NCBI RefSeq assembly: GCF_047663525.1
Contig: NC_092612.1
Span: 1,893,501-1,957,500 of the forward strand
Origin: Anas platyrhynchos
Lineage: Eukaryota; Chordata; Aves; Anseriformes; Anatidae
Direction of reading: 5' to 3'
Length of the DNA: 64,000 nt
Below the pieces are notes generated by a model. The model was not told where the DNA came from. It saw nothing but the letters and a program-made list of their open reading frames with translations, and ran no database searches. Every line of letters begins with the position of its first letter. Within the stretch, counting starts at the first letter, position 1. Positions 1-10,962 of this stretch are shown here, piece by piece. Position numbers and translations under genes: made by a program.

Positions 1-111
1 TCGGGGCTGAGGTTTCCTGGGCAGGTGCTGAGCTGTGGCACTGATGGGGACCGTGCTTCAGAAACGTCCAGGCTCTGCCCCACGTCAGCCTTCTGCCCTC
101 ATTCTTCTCAG

Positions 112-1614
112 GGTCTGCCGTCCCGTGGTGGGCAGTGGCCGTGCTGCTGGTGCTGGCTGTCTCCATCGTCACCTTTGTCGCCTGCTGGTGCTGGAGGAAG
201 CGACGGAAGGACGGCTCGGCAGGTTTGACCCCGGGGCTGCCGCGGGGATTTGGCTCTGCAGCTTCTGCGCTCCTGCTAACAATCTCGGTGCTGGCCCTTG
301 GCCACCTGTCCCTGACGTGGGACCGGCCACCAAGCCCCTGGCTCTGCAGGGAGGTCCCCGGGGACGGGCTGAGTCCTGTCCCAGCACCGTGCCCAAAGCC
401 GGTGGCAGCACCGGAGGCTTCACCCCATGGGGTCTCGGGGACTATTTGGGTTGTGGTCAATGTTAGCTCTATTCAGAGGAGGATCAAAACCCAAAAACTC
501 CAGACTGCCAAGGGATGCCTTTCTCCCTCTGCTTTGCTTGCCTTGAGTGCTTCCCAGGGGCTGAATCCCCCCAGCATGGGGGCTGCAAATGCTCATCCCT
601 TGCTCTGACCCTTCAAGCTCCCCCAGGACACGTCGAGCCATCGATGACTGTCTACGAGGAAGTGGGCAAAGTCCAAGCTGGCCAAGACCTTGTGAGTGTT
701 GGGGGCATCCCTGGGTGCCCCCTCACCATGCTGTGCCCCCGGGCAGCATGTGGCCCCCGGGGTATCGGTTTGGAAGTGTCTGTCACCCTGGGCTGTGTTC
801 TTTAACCATCCTGGGGCTGCTTTCTCCTGCAGAACAGGAACAGGGAGGCCAATGTGGTAGGAAACACTATCTACGCCGTGGTCTCCACCAAAGCACAGGT
901 GGGGCTCCAACCCAGGGGAGGGAATCTGGGTGGCCCTCTGGGCAGAGGGCTGCCCCTTTTGCCCATAACTTGCTTTTCATCGCACGTTTTCACTGTTTCA
1001 CCCTGGCAGGGGCCCAGACACTTCCAGGAGCCCCAAAGCTGCACCATCTACTCCACTATCCAACCTACCAAGAAGGTGAGCTTTCCCTGCCGTGACTCCA
1101 GCCCATTTGCAATGGCAGAGAAACCCAAATCCTCCCCACAAGCTGAAGGCATTGGTGCTCGGTGGGACCCTGAAACGCCCTCAGGGACCTTTGGTGGGGC
1201 AGCAGCCACCCACTGCCCCTAACGGCAGGTCCTTTCTCTGCTCCGCAGTCCCCTTCCATCAGGAGGAAGAAGCTGGATCCAGCTCTGGTCTGCACTGCCT
1301 ACACAGAGGTAAAACGGACCCCAGCCCCGCGGGGAGAGGAGCCCCACGCGTCTCCTCTCCAAGTTCCACTCTGCAGCTTCTGCTGCTGGAATTTGGGTGG
1401 CTTTGGGGGTGTTTTTTGGTGACTAATGAAAGCTCCAAATCACCCTCCTCGTGCGGGGCTGTAAATGCCATTGTGGGGGACCCGAAGCAACACCCGCCAG
1501 TCCCTGCTGGGCTGAAACTCCCCCCTTTCCTTGCAGCCTACGGTGCCTTTAAAACACCGGAGTCTCCCACCGCGGACCTTGTCCCTGTCTCCTGTGGACA
1601 ACCACCACTCCTAG
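112..1614 (+). CDS. CD244: CD244 (2B4)-like receptor, C-terminal exons only
   Basis: This is the 3' part of a SLAM-family receptor; the Ig-domain exons lie left of the window. Coding exons, all phase-consistent with AG/GT borders, are 112-222, 627-691, 833-898, 1010-1075, 1249-1308 and 1537-1614 (stop TAG 1612-1614). The first exon gives a membrane segment (PWWAVAVLLVLAVSIVTFVA) followed by a basic stop-transfer stretch (WRKRRKD). The next three exons each carry one tyrosine switch motif: TVYEEV, TIYAVV and TIYSTI. The fifth exon has TAYTE, read across the junction as TAYTEP. Human CD244 also has four such motifs, and the third here (TIYSTIQPTKK) closely resembles the human TLYSLIQPSRK. Known role: an NK/T-cell receptor for CD48 that signals through SAP/EAT-2. 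The CD48-like genes next door fit this. Another SLAM member is possible but less likely. Confidence 0.78.
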
Positions 1615-2812
1615 CCCCTGGCCGTTTCGGCAAGACCTCCTCTTCTTCTGGAGCCAGCACCCAAGGGGCAGCACCCGTGGGGAGCTGGGGACTTGCTCAA
1701 GATGAGAACATCCAGACGTGGGGTTTTACAAGGACTGCAAACCCAAACTGCGCCTTGGAGGCTTTGCTGCGAGGGAAAGGGGGACAGGCTGGGTGGTTGA
1801 AGCTTGTCTGTGGAGGAGACGGCTTTGAAATCTGGACTGTGCGTCGGTGGGAGCTGAGGATGCAGGGTGTGTGTTAGTGCCAGTGTATGAGCTTGTTTTT
1901 TGTTTGTTTGTTTGTTGTTTTTTTTTTTTTTTTTTTTTTTTAATTTTTTGACAGATCCAATACACCTTGCAAATTCATTTTAAGTGTGAATAGAAGCCGA
2001 ACTGCAAGAGGCAATTGTGGGGCTGGTTTAATTAGCTTAATTGACTATTTATAGCCTCAAATGTAACTTGGAGGGGGAAGAAGCGGGGGGTGGATCACCT
2101 TGCTCTGGGATTGGGAGCCTCTGAAGTCAATGCTGAGGAACTTGGAAAAGTTTCTGCTGTGTGAACTGGGGTGGCCCTGGGGATGGTTTCAGGGCAGGAG
2201 CGCAATGCTGGGCATGGCCTCGAGCACCTGGAGCCATCCCGTGTCCAGCAATGCCCCCATGTCCCTTCCCCCTGAAGTTATCCCATGGCATGAGTGGCTC
2301 TGGGAGAAGGGAGGGGAGGAGGAAGAGGAGCTCTGGCTTCAAACATCTCACCAAAGGCAAGATCAAGGGATTTTATTCGGGATTAAAATTAAATGTGCCA
2401 CTTTGATGGAAGCTCTCTCCTGATGGTGCTGCCTGCTCCCCTCTCGTCTGATTCCCTGCATCAAAATATCTTTGTGTCTGCTCCCTGTGAAGGGAGCACT
2501 AATGGGGATCGTTAATGGGGAGCTGTGCTGGGAGGGTGCTGGGGGGGAGCTGGCTGTCCTAGCAAGGAAACCTGGGGGGCAGGCGCTGCCCATAGGGGCT
2601 CGGGCACTGCTGTGCTGCTGCCGATCGGAGCCAGCCCACACCCTGTCTTCTGCTCTTCAAGGCATGCAAGTGTGAGCAGAATACTTCTCACACTAAATAC
2701 GGGTGAATGCAAAATGCAAATGAGCATAAAGAGACTTTTCTTATTTCTTTTTGGTGAATAATATCCCTTCCAATAGCATAAGTCCCTACCTCGCTGCTCT
2801 CTGCCCCCAAAA
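1615..2812. other. CD244 3' flank and spacer
   Basis: No gene seen. Part of this is probably the CD244-like 3' UTR. A run of about 26 T lies at 1917-1942. The stretch about 1790-2010 is notable because near copies of it recur at 5988-6070, 7710-7822 and 11301-11382, in front of the second and third CD48-like genes. It therefore marks the left edge of the tandem duplication unit. The part from about 2010 to 2812 has no copy in the other units. Confidence 0.6.
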
Positions 2813-3080
2813 GAACCATAGAATATTGCGATTTGGAAGGGACCCACCCATAAGGATCATCGAGTCCAACTCCTAGCACCGCACAGGTCTATCCAAAAGT
2901 TTCGACCATGTGACTAAGTGCACAGTCCAAACGCTTCTTAAATTCAGACAGGCTCGGTGCAGGGACTACTTCTCTGGAGATCCTGTTCCTTTGTGCGACC
3001 ACCCTCAGAGAAGAACCTCTTCCTGATGTGTAGCCGAAACCTCCCCTTCCTCAGCTTGACTGCCGCCCTCCGGCTCTCTC
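2813..3080 (-). mobile_element. CR1 LINE 3' end fragment (unit 1)
   Basis: Read on the plus strand, it opens with the reverse complement of a CR1 tail (CATAGAATATTGCGATTTGG, then GGATCATCGAGTCCAACTCC). It continues through the usual CR1 3'-end sequence (GACAGGCTCGGTGCAGG, ACTACTTCTCTGGAGA). Shorter pieces of the same copy survive at 8285-8370 and 12116-12207, so it was present before the CD48 duplications. Confidence 0.8.
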
Positions 3081-3228
3081 AGGCTGGAGGACACAAAAGA
3101 GGAAGAAACGGTGCACTCTTTAGTCTTTGAATGTACTTTTTTGACCGGAGAGCTGGGGGTTTGGTGTGTTTCTGTGCTGGAGCCATGTGAGTTCCAGAGA
3201 TAATATCGCGTGCCAAACCGCAGTGAAA
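3081..3228 (+). promoter_or_regulatory. Probable promoter and 5' UTR of CD48-like copy 1
   Basis: This is the sequence just before the start codon of copy 1. It matches the regions before copies 2 and 3. It contains a purine-rich GAGGAA core at 3099-3104, which could bind ETS-family factors such as PU.1. No TATA box is evident. The transcription start cannot be placed. Confidence 0.35.
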
Positions 3229-5652
3229 ATGGCGATTGGGCTTGCAGCGGAGCTCCTCTTCATCTTCTTTATTCTGCAAGGTAACATCAGGGTGTGTGTG
3301 GGGGGTGTCCTCCAGGGCAAAGGTGCCGGGTGGGCTGTGATGCCGGGCTGGAGGCGGATGGTGCTGGGGAGGGCAGTGGTGGTGGTGGTGGTGGAGGTGG
3401 GCACTGGGGAGGTGCCTGTGGGTCGCCCGTCCTACCTGAGCCTTCCCCATCCTCACTCTTTTCCCCAGCAATTCCCACCCCCAAGCTGTGACCTGCAGAG
3501 AAACCCCGGTGTCCATCTTGCTCCCCATGGGGCACCCCAGTGTCCCAGCAAGCAGGGGGGCAAGGGGCTGCCGAGTGAGCTGGGGAGGGGGGAGAAAAGG
3601 AAGCAATAGTGGAAGCAAAAATGTCAGTGACAGAGCTCGGCATGAAGCTGTGCCTCTCAAGGTGCTCCGAGCATTGAGAAAAGGGAAGGCACGGATGTGT
3701 ACGGACACAGGGGCAGGCAGCTGGAGCGTGGCCCTGAAGGGGGGGACGGGGCGTTTGGGGCTGAGGCAGACAAAATGGCCGCCCAAAGCCTGGGGTGCGG
3801 AAGAAATGGCTTCCTGCTGTCACCAGCATCAGCACGACCTTGCCCCACGTTCCTTGTGCAGTTCTGGGCTCAGAACCATATGAAGGACATGAAAATATCA
3901 GATTGGGCCCAAAGGAGGGCAACGGGGGCATGGCAAGGACCAGAGGGCACGATGTGCGAGATTTGCGTAGCCCTGAAAGGAGCAGGCCTCATGGCACCCA
4001 GCAGCTTCCTCATGAGGGCAGCACCGACGCAGGCCCTGGTCTCTTCTCCCTAGTGACAGGATGTGAGGAAATGGTGCCGGGGTTGGCCTGACAGGATGTT
4101 AGGCAAAACTTTGCTTTGGTCAGGCCCTGGAAGGAGTTTGCGGGGTCATGGCCATGTCCCCAAGACAGTCAATGCTCAAGCAAGTGGACAGCACTCTTGG
4201 ATATATGCCCTGACTCTAACTTCTGTGGAGGCAGGAGTCGGGACGATGAGCCTCTGCCTGTTCCCACTATGGGGCATTGCATGGAAACATTTATTTTGGA
4301 AAAAATGTCACAAAATCATTAACTTTGGACAAGCCCTCCAAGTTCATTGAGGTCCAACCACCCCCTACCACCCAAGTCACCCACTAACCCATGTCCCCAA
4401 GCACCATGTCCAACCTTTCCTTGACCACCCCCAGGGGCCGTGACCCCACCACCTCCCTGGGCAAAGAGCACCGTGGCCACCAGGTCCAACCATTACCCTA
4501 GCGCTGCCAGCTCTGCCACGAGACCATGTCCCTGAGCACCACAGCAGATCTGTCCAGGAATGGTGGCCCAGCCCCTTCCCTGGGCAGCCTTTTCTGATGC
4601 CTCACAGCCCCAGGGGGCTACAAAGGCGGGTGGCTGAGGCCAGGGGCTGCCCCATCCCCCCGAGCCATGCCTGGTAGCACAACTCTCTGCTCTCCCCACA
4701 GCACGGGTGCAGGCGGATAACTTGCAGGCAGTAGGGGTGGTGGGAGGCGTAGTATACTTCAGGCCCCCACTGCCGAACCTGACAACCGCCTACCACCAAA
4801 GCCACTGGTACTGTGGCAGCTCCCTGAAGATTGCCATCCATGAGTACGGGAAGGGAGTCCGGTACCTCGATGGCCCTTTCAAGGACCGCCTTGAGCTCTT
4901 CCCCAACAATACGCTGAAGATCAGCAGCTTGCAGAAAAACGACAGCAACAACTTCTGGATGTACCTGCAGGATGTGGCGGGCAAGGAGTACGATGACTAC
5001 AGTGTCTACCTGAAGGTGTATGGTGAGCCTGGGCGGGGAGGGTGGTGGTCCCGACACCCCTCTTGGGACAGTGTGGGCTGTGACATCCCAGTGCCTCTTG
5101 CAGATGTGGTCCCCAAACCTACCGTGCGTGCCATAGTGAACGGGGACAACCCGGAGCACTGCGATGTCACCCTGGAGTGCTGGGTGCAGCTGGAAGACGT
5201 GACCTATGAGTGGATGCCCCCCATCAGGGTCATGCCAGTGGGCTCTAACAGCACCAACAGCACCCTGCCCCTCTCCTTCAACCCCTCCCTGGAAACCTAC
5301 ACGTGCAGGGCCAGCAACCCCGTGTCCTCCAGCAGCGCCCGGCTGATCCGCAGGCACCCCTGCTCGTGGACAGGTACCGGCTGTACCAGGTGGCAGAACC
5401 TGGGTGAGATGGGCGGGAGGTGGCTGCCGGGTGTCCCAGGGGTCAGGTCCCTTTTCCCATGGGCACGAGCCCCCCGTGGAGGGGACCATGGGGCTGGGTG
5501 TTCCAGCCCTGTGGTGGTCCCACTGGGGCTGCTCTCATGTCTTTGTTTTCCCTCTGCCTCCAGCTGAGTCCTCTGCTGTCTCCACCGCCACCAAGACCAG
5601 CATGCTGATGTTGCTGGGACACCTCCTCCTCCTCTTCTTTGCTCTGCATTAA
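3229..5652 (+). CDS. CD48: CD48-like GPI-anchored SLAM-family protein, copy 1
   Basis: Coding exons are 3229-3280 (signal peptide [17 protein letters not shown]), 4702-5022 (IgV), 5104-5373 (IgC2) and 5564-5652 (C-terminus). All join in phase 1 and give 243 residues, about the length of mammalian CD48. The IgV domain lacks the canonical disulfide, as in the CD2 family, and ends LKVYG. The IgC2 domain has four cysteines (EHCDVTLEC, YTCRAS, HPCSW) and NST glycosylation sites. The last exon encodes a small-residue stretch and a short hydrophobic end ([16 protein letters not shown]) with no cytoplasmic tail, as expected for GPI attachment. Known role: an adhesion ligand for CD244 and CD2. Oddities of this copy: an extra cysteine in IgV (HWYCGSS) and NNFWMYL where the sister copies have NTYxVYL. 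The start ATG is shared in position with the other copies. Confidence 0.85.
3834..4110 (+). mobile_element. Old CR1 ORF2 remnant in CD48 copy 1 intron
   Basis: A degraded translation ([20 protein letters not shown], then RAT) matches the CR1 polymerase C-terminal block, VQFW...KD..VLE.AQRR.TKL, seen intact at 24,100. Equivalent remnants are at 9235-9520 and 13075-13370. Confidence 0.55.
4305..4623 (-). mobile_element. CR1 3' end fragment in CD48 copy 1 intron
   Basis: Antisense CR1 tail: CACAAAATCATTAACTTTGG, then CAAGCCCTCCAAG and GAGGTCCAACCACC. The same insertion sits in intron 1 of copies 2 and 3, so it predates the duplication. Confidence 0.7.
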
Positions 5653-6070
5653 TGACATGTTGTGGCTGATGTTGTCTGCTGTGGGGGTAGAACCTGGATG
5701 AAGCCCCCAGATGGCAAGTCTCTTGCAACGGCACTTTGAGAATCCCAGCAATGCGAATCACCAAATGGACATTTAGCAGCTCAAAAATGCACCCAGCCCT
5801 AGCTCTGAGACCTGAGCCGAGCCTTTCCTGCAGGTTCCCCATGGCAGTGGGCATCCTCAGCTCTCTTGGTGTCTGCCAGCCACTGGGGGGGAATGCCCTT
5901 CGGGGACTGCTGTGTGGTGTGGTTATGAGGGCTGGTACACAGCACGTTTAGCCTGGAACCTGTGACACCTTCAGGGGAAGTGCACCCCTGGGTGGTTGAA
6001 GCTTGTCTTTGGAGAAGATGACTTTGAAACTTGGACTGTGCGTCGGTGGGAGCTGAGGATGCAGGATGTG
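5653..6070. other. CD48 copy 1 3' UTR and start of duplication unit 2
   Basis: Positions 5653-5987 are near-identical to the sequence following copies 2 and 3, and are probably 3' UTR. From about 5988 the sequence switches to a copy of the CD244 3' flank (GGGTGGTTGAAGCTTGTCTT, compare 1790). The junction of unit 1 and unit 2 is therefore here. Confidence 0.6.
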
Positions 6071-7709
6071 TGTGTTGTGGTTTAACCCAGCTGGCAACTA
6101 AACACTATACAGCCCTTTCCACCCCTTCCCAGGATGGGGGAAAGAAACAAGAAACTTAAGCTTGTGAGTAGAGATAGACACAGTTTATTAGGACAGAAAA
6201 TAATAATAACAACAACAATAACAATAATAAAAAAGATGTGTACAAAACAAGTGATGAATGATGTGATTGCTCACCACCCGCTGACCGATGCCCAGTCTAA
6301 CCCCTAGCAGTCTGGCACCCCCTCCCCGGCTAGTCCCCCCTTATATACCGTCCAGCATGACCCCAGGTGGCACGGAATACCCCTTTGGCCTATTTGGGTT
6401 AGCTGTCCTGGGTCTGTCCCTTCCCAGCTCTTGCTGCACCCCCAGCCTGCCCGCTGGCAGGACAGAGCGAGAAGCTGTAAAGTCACCTATACACCGAGAG
6501 AAATCTTTTCTCACATCTCATAGCTCACGCTCGTATAGGTTTCGGCTAGGTACTGCTGTTTTTGCGAAGTCTTCCTCTTCATCCTCCTGCTCCTCTGAAG
6601 GCCCGGCCTCGTCTTCTCTATACCTAGGCCTAGCAGAAGGCTCTCTGCGTTCTAAACGACCTGACTCTCTATACAATTTTTTCACCTTGGTTACGGGTGG
6701 AACCGATGCTGGTTCAGTTTGTTTCCCTGGCTCAGCCCTGGGGCCCATTTTAGGGCTTGGAGCGGCCGCTGGGCCTGTCTCAGAGGTTGAAGTGACCACC
6801 GGTCTGTCACTGGGGTTATATTGGCATTGAGTGCAGCTCAGTAAGCACAGGCCAAACCCCAGCACGTTGCAGTGATTTCTGCATGTGTGGTACTGCCAGG
6901 GTGATGACACACCTTTTTCTAGCACTCGACCACTTTTTTAGGATTTTTCAGTTATTTGGGGCTAAGTTTGCAAAGCACTGGAGGTGCCCACTGCTCTAGA
7001 TGCCTGCCCATATTCTCCCACTCTCCCTTCCTCTCATAGCTATCCTGCCTCAGGACAGACCTCTGGATGACACTCTTAAATATTTGTTTAACCTTAGACA
7101 AAACCTGAAGTGCATTCAGGAGACATAACAATGAGAACATGCTGGTCTGAACATCCCAAGGATGTTCATCACCGGGACGGGGAAGAGAAACGAGAAACTG
7201 AAGCTTGTGGGTTCATAGAGACAGTTTATTAAGACAGAAAATTAATAAAATAAAATAAAATAAAATAAAATAAAATAAAATAAAATAAAATAAAATAAAA
7301 TAAAATAAAATAAAAACAAAATAGTAAATGTGTACAAAACAAGTGATGCACAATACTGTTGCACACTACCTGATGACTGATGCCCATCCTATCCCCAAGC
7401 AGACGACCCCCACCCCAGCCAGCCCCCCCTATATATTGTCCAGTATGATGCCAGATGACATGGAATACCCCTTTGGCCAGTCTGGGTCAGCTGTCCTGAG
7501 TCTGTCCCCTCCCAGCACTTGTTACACCCCCAGCCTGCCCTCTGGCAGGACAGAGCAAGAAGCTGAAAAGTCCTTGGCTTGGTGCAAGCACTGCTCTGCA
7601 ACAATTAAAACATCAGCATGTTATCAGAACTCTTATCCTAAATCCAAAATATAGCACCCTACCAGCTACTAGGAGGAAAACTAACTCTATCCTAGCTAAA
7701 ACCAGGACA
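6071..7709 (-). mobile_element. Broken ERVL-like provirus remnant
   Basis: This is a fossil in minus orientation. On the right is an LTR, about 7165-7709, with a TATA-like ATATA and a TTATTAA-type polyadenylation region when read on the minus strand. On the left is a partial LTR, about 6071-6485. A short internal stretch between them has a leader/gag-like open piece at about 6518-6925. The ends are TG...CA-like. The CD244-derived flank resumes directly on the right (GTGTGTTAGTACC). The flank is GT-rich, so the target-site duplication cannot be sized. Most of the internal region is absent and the element is not functional. The outer insertion point is shared with the LTR at 11383, so it inserted before units 2 and 3 separated. 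Confidence 0.7.
7245..7320. repeat. (AAAAT)n microsatellite
   Basis: About fifteen near-perfect TAAAA units inside the right-hand LTR of the fossil element. The matching place in the left-hand LTR has an AAT/AAC-rich tract at about 6200-6232. Confidence 0.95.
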
Positions 7710-7825
7710 GTGTGTTAGTACCTGTGTATGAGCTTTCTTTTTTTTTTTTTTTTTTTTTTGACAGATCCAATACAGCTTGTGAATTCACTTTTAAGTGTTT
7801 TTAAGTGTGAATAGAAGCTGAACTT
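7710..7825. other. CD244 3' flank copy, continued
   Basis: This resumes the CD244-derived flank interrupted by the LTR element. It has a run of about 23 T and then GACAGATCCAATACAGCTTG, matching about 1950-1975. Confidence 0.65.
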
Positions 7826-8284
7826 GTTCTAGTCCAGTTCTAGCATTTCTGGCACTGCAGCACTCAGTGGTGGCGTGACTTCGTTCAGGCCACGATAGTC
7901 CACTGTTAGTCTCCACTCACCATTAGACTTTTGCACTGGCCATATGGGACTATTAAATGGTGAATGAGTCTTGCTGATCACTCCTTGTCTCTCCAATTGA
8001 TGAATTAGCTTATGGATGGGAATCAGGGAGTTTCTGTTGGCGCGATATTGCTGCTGGTGCACAGTTGTGGTAGCGATTGGCACTTGCCGTTCTTTGACCC
8101 TCAGCAGCCCCACAACAGAAGGGTCCTGTGAGAGACCAGGCAAGGTAGACAATTGCGTAATGCTCTCTGTCTCTAAGGCAGCTATTGCAAAAGTCCAGTG
8201 GAACCCTTTTGGGTCTTTGAAGAATCCTCTCCTGAGATAGTCTGTGCCAAGGATTCACGGGGCATCCCGGCCAGTCACAATACG
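7826..8284 (-). mobile_element. ERV pol fragment, broken
   Basis: The minus strand reads as the end of a retroviral protease followed by the start of a reverse transcriptase. Family signatures include LIPIHKLIHQLERQGVI and WPVQKSNGEWRLTVDYRGLN. It resembles the pol of class III/ERVL-like avian elements. It is a short fossil piece with no LTRs of its own. The same piece, shorter, recurs before CD48 copy 3. Confidence 0.75.
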
Positions 8285-8370
8285 ATGCAGTGACTACTTC
8301 TCCGGAGAGCCTGTTTCAGTGTTGGACCAGCGTTGGTAAATGTCTAGCTGAAACCTCCCCTTCCTAAGCT
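8285..8370 (-). mobile_element. CR1 fragment (unit 2 remnant)
   Basis: It matches the right-hand part of the CR1 copy at 2813-3080 (GTGACTACTTCTCCGGAGAG and CGAAACCTCCCC-like sequence). The left-hand part is replaced by the ERV pol piece. Confidence 0.6.
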
Positions 8371-8593
8371 TGACTGCCGTCCTCCAGACCTCTCAGGTAA
8401 GTTTGGTGGACACAAAAACCGAAAAAACGAAGTCTTTATTCTTTGTCTGAACGAACTTCATTGACCGGGGTGCTGGGGTCTCGACTGCCGCCCTCCGGCT
8501 TTGCCAAGGAAGGCTTTTTGTCTCGAGAGGAAGTGAGTAAGGATGCATTTTTCCTACTTCATCTGAACGAACTGTCTTGACCGGAGATCTGGG
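8371..8593 (+). repeat. Two-copy promoter-proximal tandem duplication, CD48 copy 2
   Basis: Block A (8371-8481) and block B (8482-8593) are related. Each runs from GACTGCCG through a CTTTTT/TCTTTATT-type middle and CTGAACGAACT to TTGACCGG. Unit 1 has only one such block (about 3059-3150). Block B carries GAGAGGAAGTGAG at 8525-8537, an ETS/PU.1-like core. The duplication lies 70-300 bases before the start codon and so probably within the promoter or 5' UTR. Confidence 0.6.
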
Positions 8594-8664
8594 AGCTTGG
8601 TGGGTTTCTGTGCTGGAGCCACGTGAGTTTCAGTGATAGTTTTGCTAGCCAAAACGCAGTGAAG

Positions 8665-10962
8665 ATGGCGGTAGGACTTGCAGCGGAGCTCCTCTTCATC
8701 TTCTCTATTGTGCAAGGTAACAGCAGGGTGTGTGTGGGGGGAGTCCTATGGGACAAGGGTGCCAGGTGGGCTGTGATGCGGGGCTGGGTGTGGATGGTGC
8801 TGGGAAGGGCAGTACTGGTGGTGGTGGTGGTGGGCACTGGGGCAGTGCCCATGGATCGCCCGTCCTACATGAGCCTTTCCCATCCTCAGTCTTTTCCCCA
8901 GCAATTCCCACCCCCAAGCTGTGACCTGCAGGGACACCCCAGGGTCCCACTGAGCTGGGGGCCAGGGGCTGCCGAGTGAGCTGGGGAGGGGGGAGGAAAG
9001 GAAGCAAAAGTGGAAGCAAAAATGTCAGTGATAGAGCTTGGCATGAAGCCGAGCCTCACAAGATGCTCGCAGGGTTGAGAAAAGGGAAGGCATGGATGTG
9101 TACGGACACAGGGGCAGGCAGCTGGAGCTTGTCCCTGAAGGGGGGGACGGGGCGTTTCAGGCTGAGGCAGTAAAAATGACCCCCTGAATTCTGGGGCACA
9201 GAGGAAATGGCTGTCCTGCTGTCACCAGCATCAGCACAGTCTTGTCCCAAGCTCCCTGTGCAGTTCTGGGCTCAGCACCATATGAAGGACATGAAAATAT
9301 CAGAATGGGCCCAAAGGCGGGTAACGGGGGCATGGCAAGGACCAGAGGGCGCGATGTGTGAGGTTTGCGTAGCCCTGAGAGGAGCAGGCTAAGGGGAGGT
9401 GTCATGGCACCCAGCAGCTTCCTCATGAGGGCAGCACCGACACAGGCCCTGGTCTCTTGTCCCTGGTGACAGGATGTGGGGAAATGGAGCTGGGGTTGGC
9501 CTGACTGGCTGTTAGGCAAAACTTCACTGCCTCTGTGGAGGCAGGAGGTGAACTGATGAGACTCAGCTTGTTCCCACTATGGGGCATTGCACAGAAATGT
9601 TTATTTTGGTAAAGAATCACAAAATCATTAAGGTTGGAGAAGCCCTCCAAGCTCATGGAGGTCCAACCACCCCCCTACCACCCAAGTCACCCACTAACCC
9701 ATGTCCCCAAGCACCATGTCCAACCTTTCCTTGAACACCTCCAGGGGCCGTGACCCCACCACCTCCCTGGGCAAAGAGCACCGTGGCCACCAGGTCCAAC
9801 CGTTACCCTAGCGCTGCCAGGTCTGCCACAAGACCGTGTCCCTGAGCACCACAGCAGATCTGTCCAGGAATGGTGCCCCAGCCCCTTCCCTGGGCAGCCT
9901 TTTCTGATGCCTCACAGCCCCAGGGGGCTACAAAGGCGGGTGGCTGAGGCAAGGGGCTGCCCCATCCCCCCGAGCCATGCCTGGTAGCACAACTCTCTGC
10001 TCTTTACACAGCACGGGTGCAGGAAGCCTCCTCGCAGGCAGTAGGGGTAGTGGGAGGAGTGGTGTACCTCAGCCCCCCGCTGCAGACCCAGAAGACCACC
10101 TACCACCAAAACCACTGGCGCTATGGCAGCTCCCTGAAGGTTGCCATCCATGAGAACGGGAGGGTAGTCCGGTACCCCAATGGCCCTTTTAAGGACCGCC
10201 TTAAGCTCTTCCCCAACAATACGCTGAAGATCAGCAGCTTGCAGAAAAATGACAGCAACACCTACACAGTGTACCTGGAGGACGTGGCGGGCAAGGAGGA
10301 CACCTACAGCGTCTCCCTGAAGGTGTATGGTGAGCCTGGGGGGTGGTGGTCCCAGCACCCCTCTTGGGACAGTGCGGGCTGTGACATCCCAGTGCCTCTT
10401 GCAGATGTGGTCCCCAAACCTACCATGAATGTGATAGTGCATGGGAACAAACCGGAGCACTGCGATGTCACCCTGGAGTGCTGGGTGCAGCTGGAAGACG
10501 TGACCTATGAGTGGATGCCCCCCAGCAGGGTCATGCCAGTGGGCTCTAACAGCACCAACGGCACCCTGCCCCTCTCCTTCAACCCCTCCCTGGAAACCTA
10601 CACGTGCAGGGCCAGCAACCCCGTGTCCTCCAGCAGCGCCCGGCTGACCCGCAGGCACCCCTGCTCGTGGACAGGTACCGGTTGTACCAGGTGGCAGAAC
10701 CTGGGTGAGATGGGCGGGAGGTGGCTGCCGGGTGTCCCAGGGGTCAGGTCCCTTTTCCCATGGGCTGGGTGTGGCAGGAGCCCCCTGGGAAGGGACCGTG
10801 GGGCTGCGTGTTCCAGCCCTGTGTTGGTCCCACTGGGGCTGCTCTCACATCTGGGTTTGTCCTCTGCCTCCAGCTGAGTCCTCTGCTGTCCCCACCGCCA
10901 CCAAGACCAGCATGCTGATGCTGCTGGGACACCTCCTCCTCCTCTTCTTCGCTCTCCATTAA
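8665..10962 (+). CDS. CD48: CD48-like GPI-anchored SLAM-family protein, copy 2
   Basis: Exons are 8665-8716 (signal [17 protein letters not shown]), 10012-10329 (IgV), 10405-10674 (IgC2) and 10874-10962, all phase 1, giving 242 residues. The layout is as in copy 1: IgV without a disulfide, four cysteines in IgC2, and the short hydrophobic end [16 protein letters not shown] without a tail, indicating a GPI anchor. Relative to copy 1, the IgV domain differs at roughly a quarter of positions by eye. The second half of IgC2 and the C-terminal exon are nearly identical. IgV has HWRYGSS and NTYTVYL in place of the odd residues of copy 1. Probably another CD244-binding adhesion ligand. I see no break. 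Confidence 0.85.
9235..9520 (+). mobile_element. Old CR1 ORF2 remnant in CD48 copy 2 intron
   Basis: Same remnant as at 3834-4110 (translation [20 protein letters not shown]). Confidence 0.5.
9603..9925 (-). mobile_element. CR1 3' end fragment in CD48 copy 2 intron
   Basis: Antisense CR1 tail (CACAAAATCATTAAGGTTGG), orthologous to 4305-4623. Confidence 0.7.

Noticed and set aside
3079-3786. 235-codon minus-strand frame overlapping CD48 copy 1
   Set aside because: Histidine/proline-rich shadow of the (GGT)n tract and intron. The same shadow recurs at copies 2 and 3 because the introns are copies.
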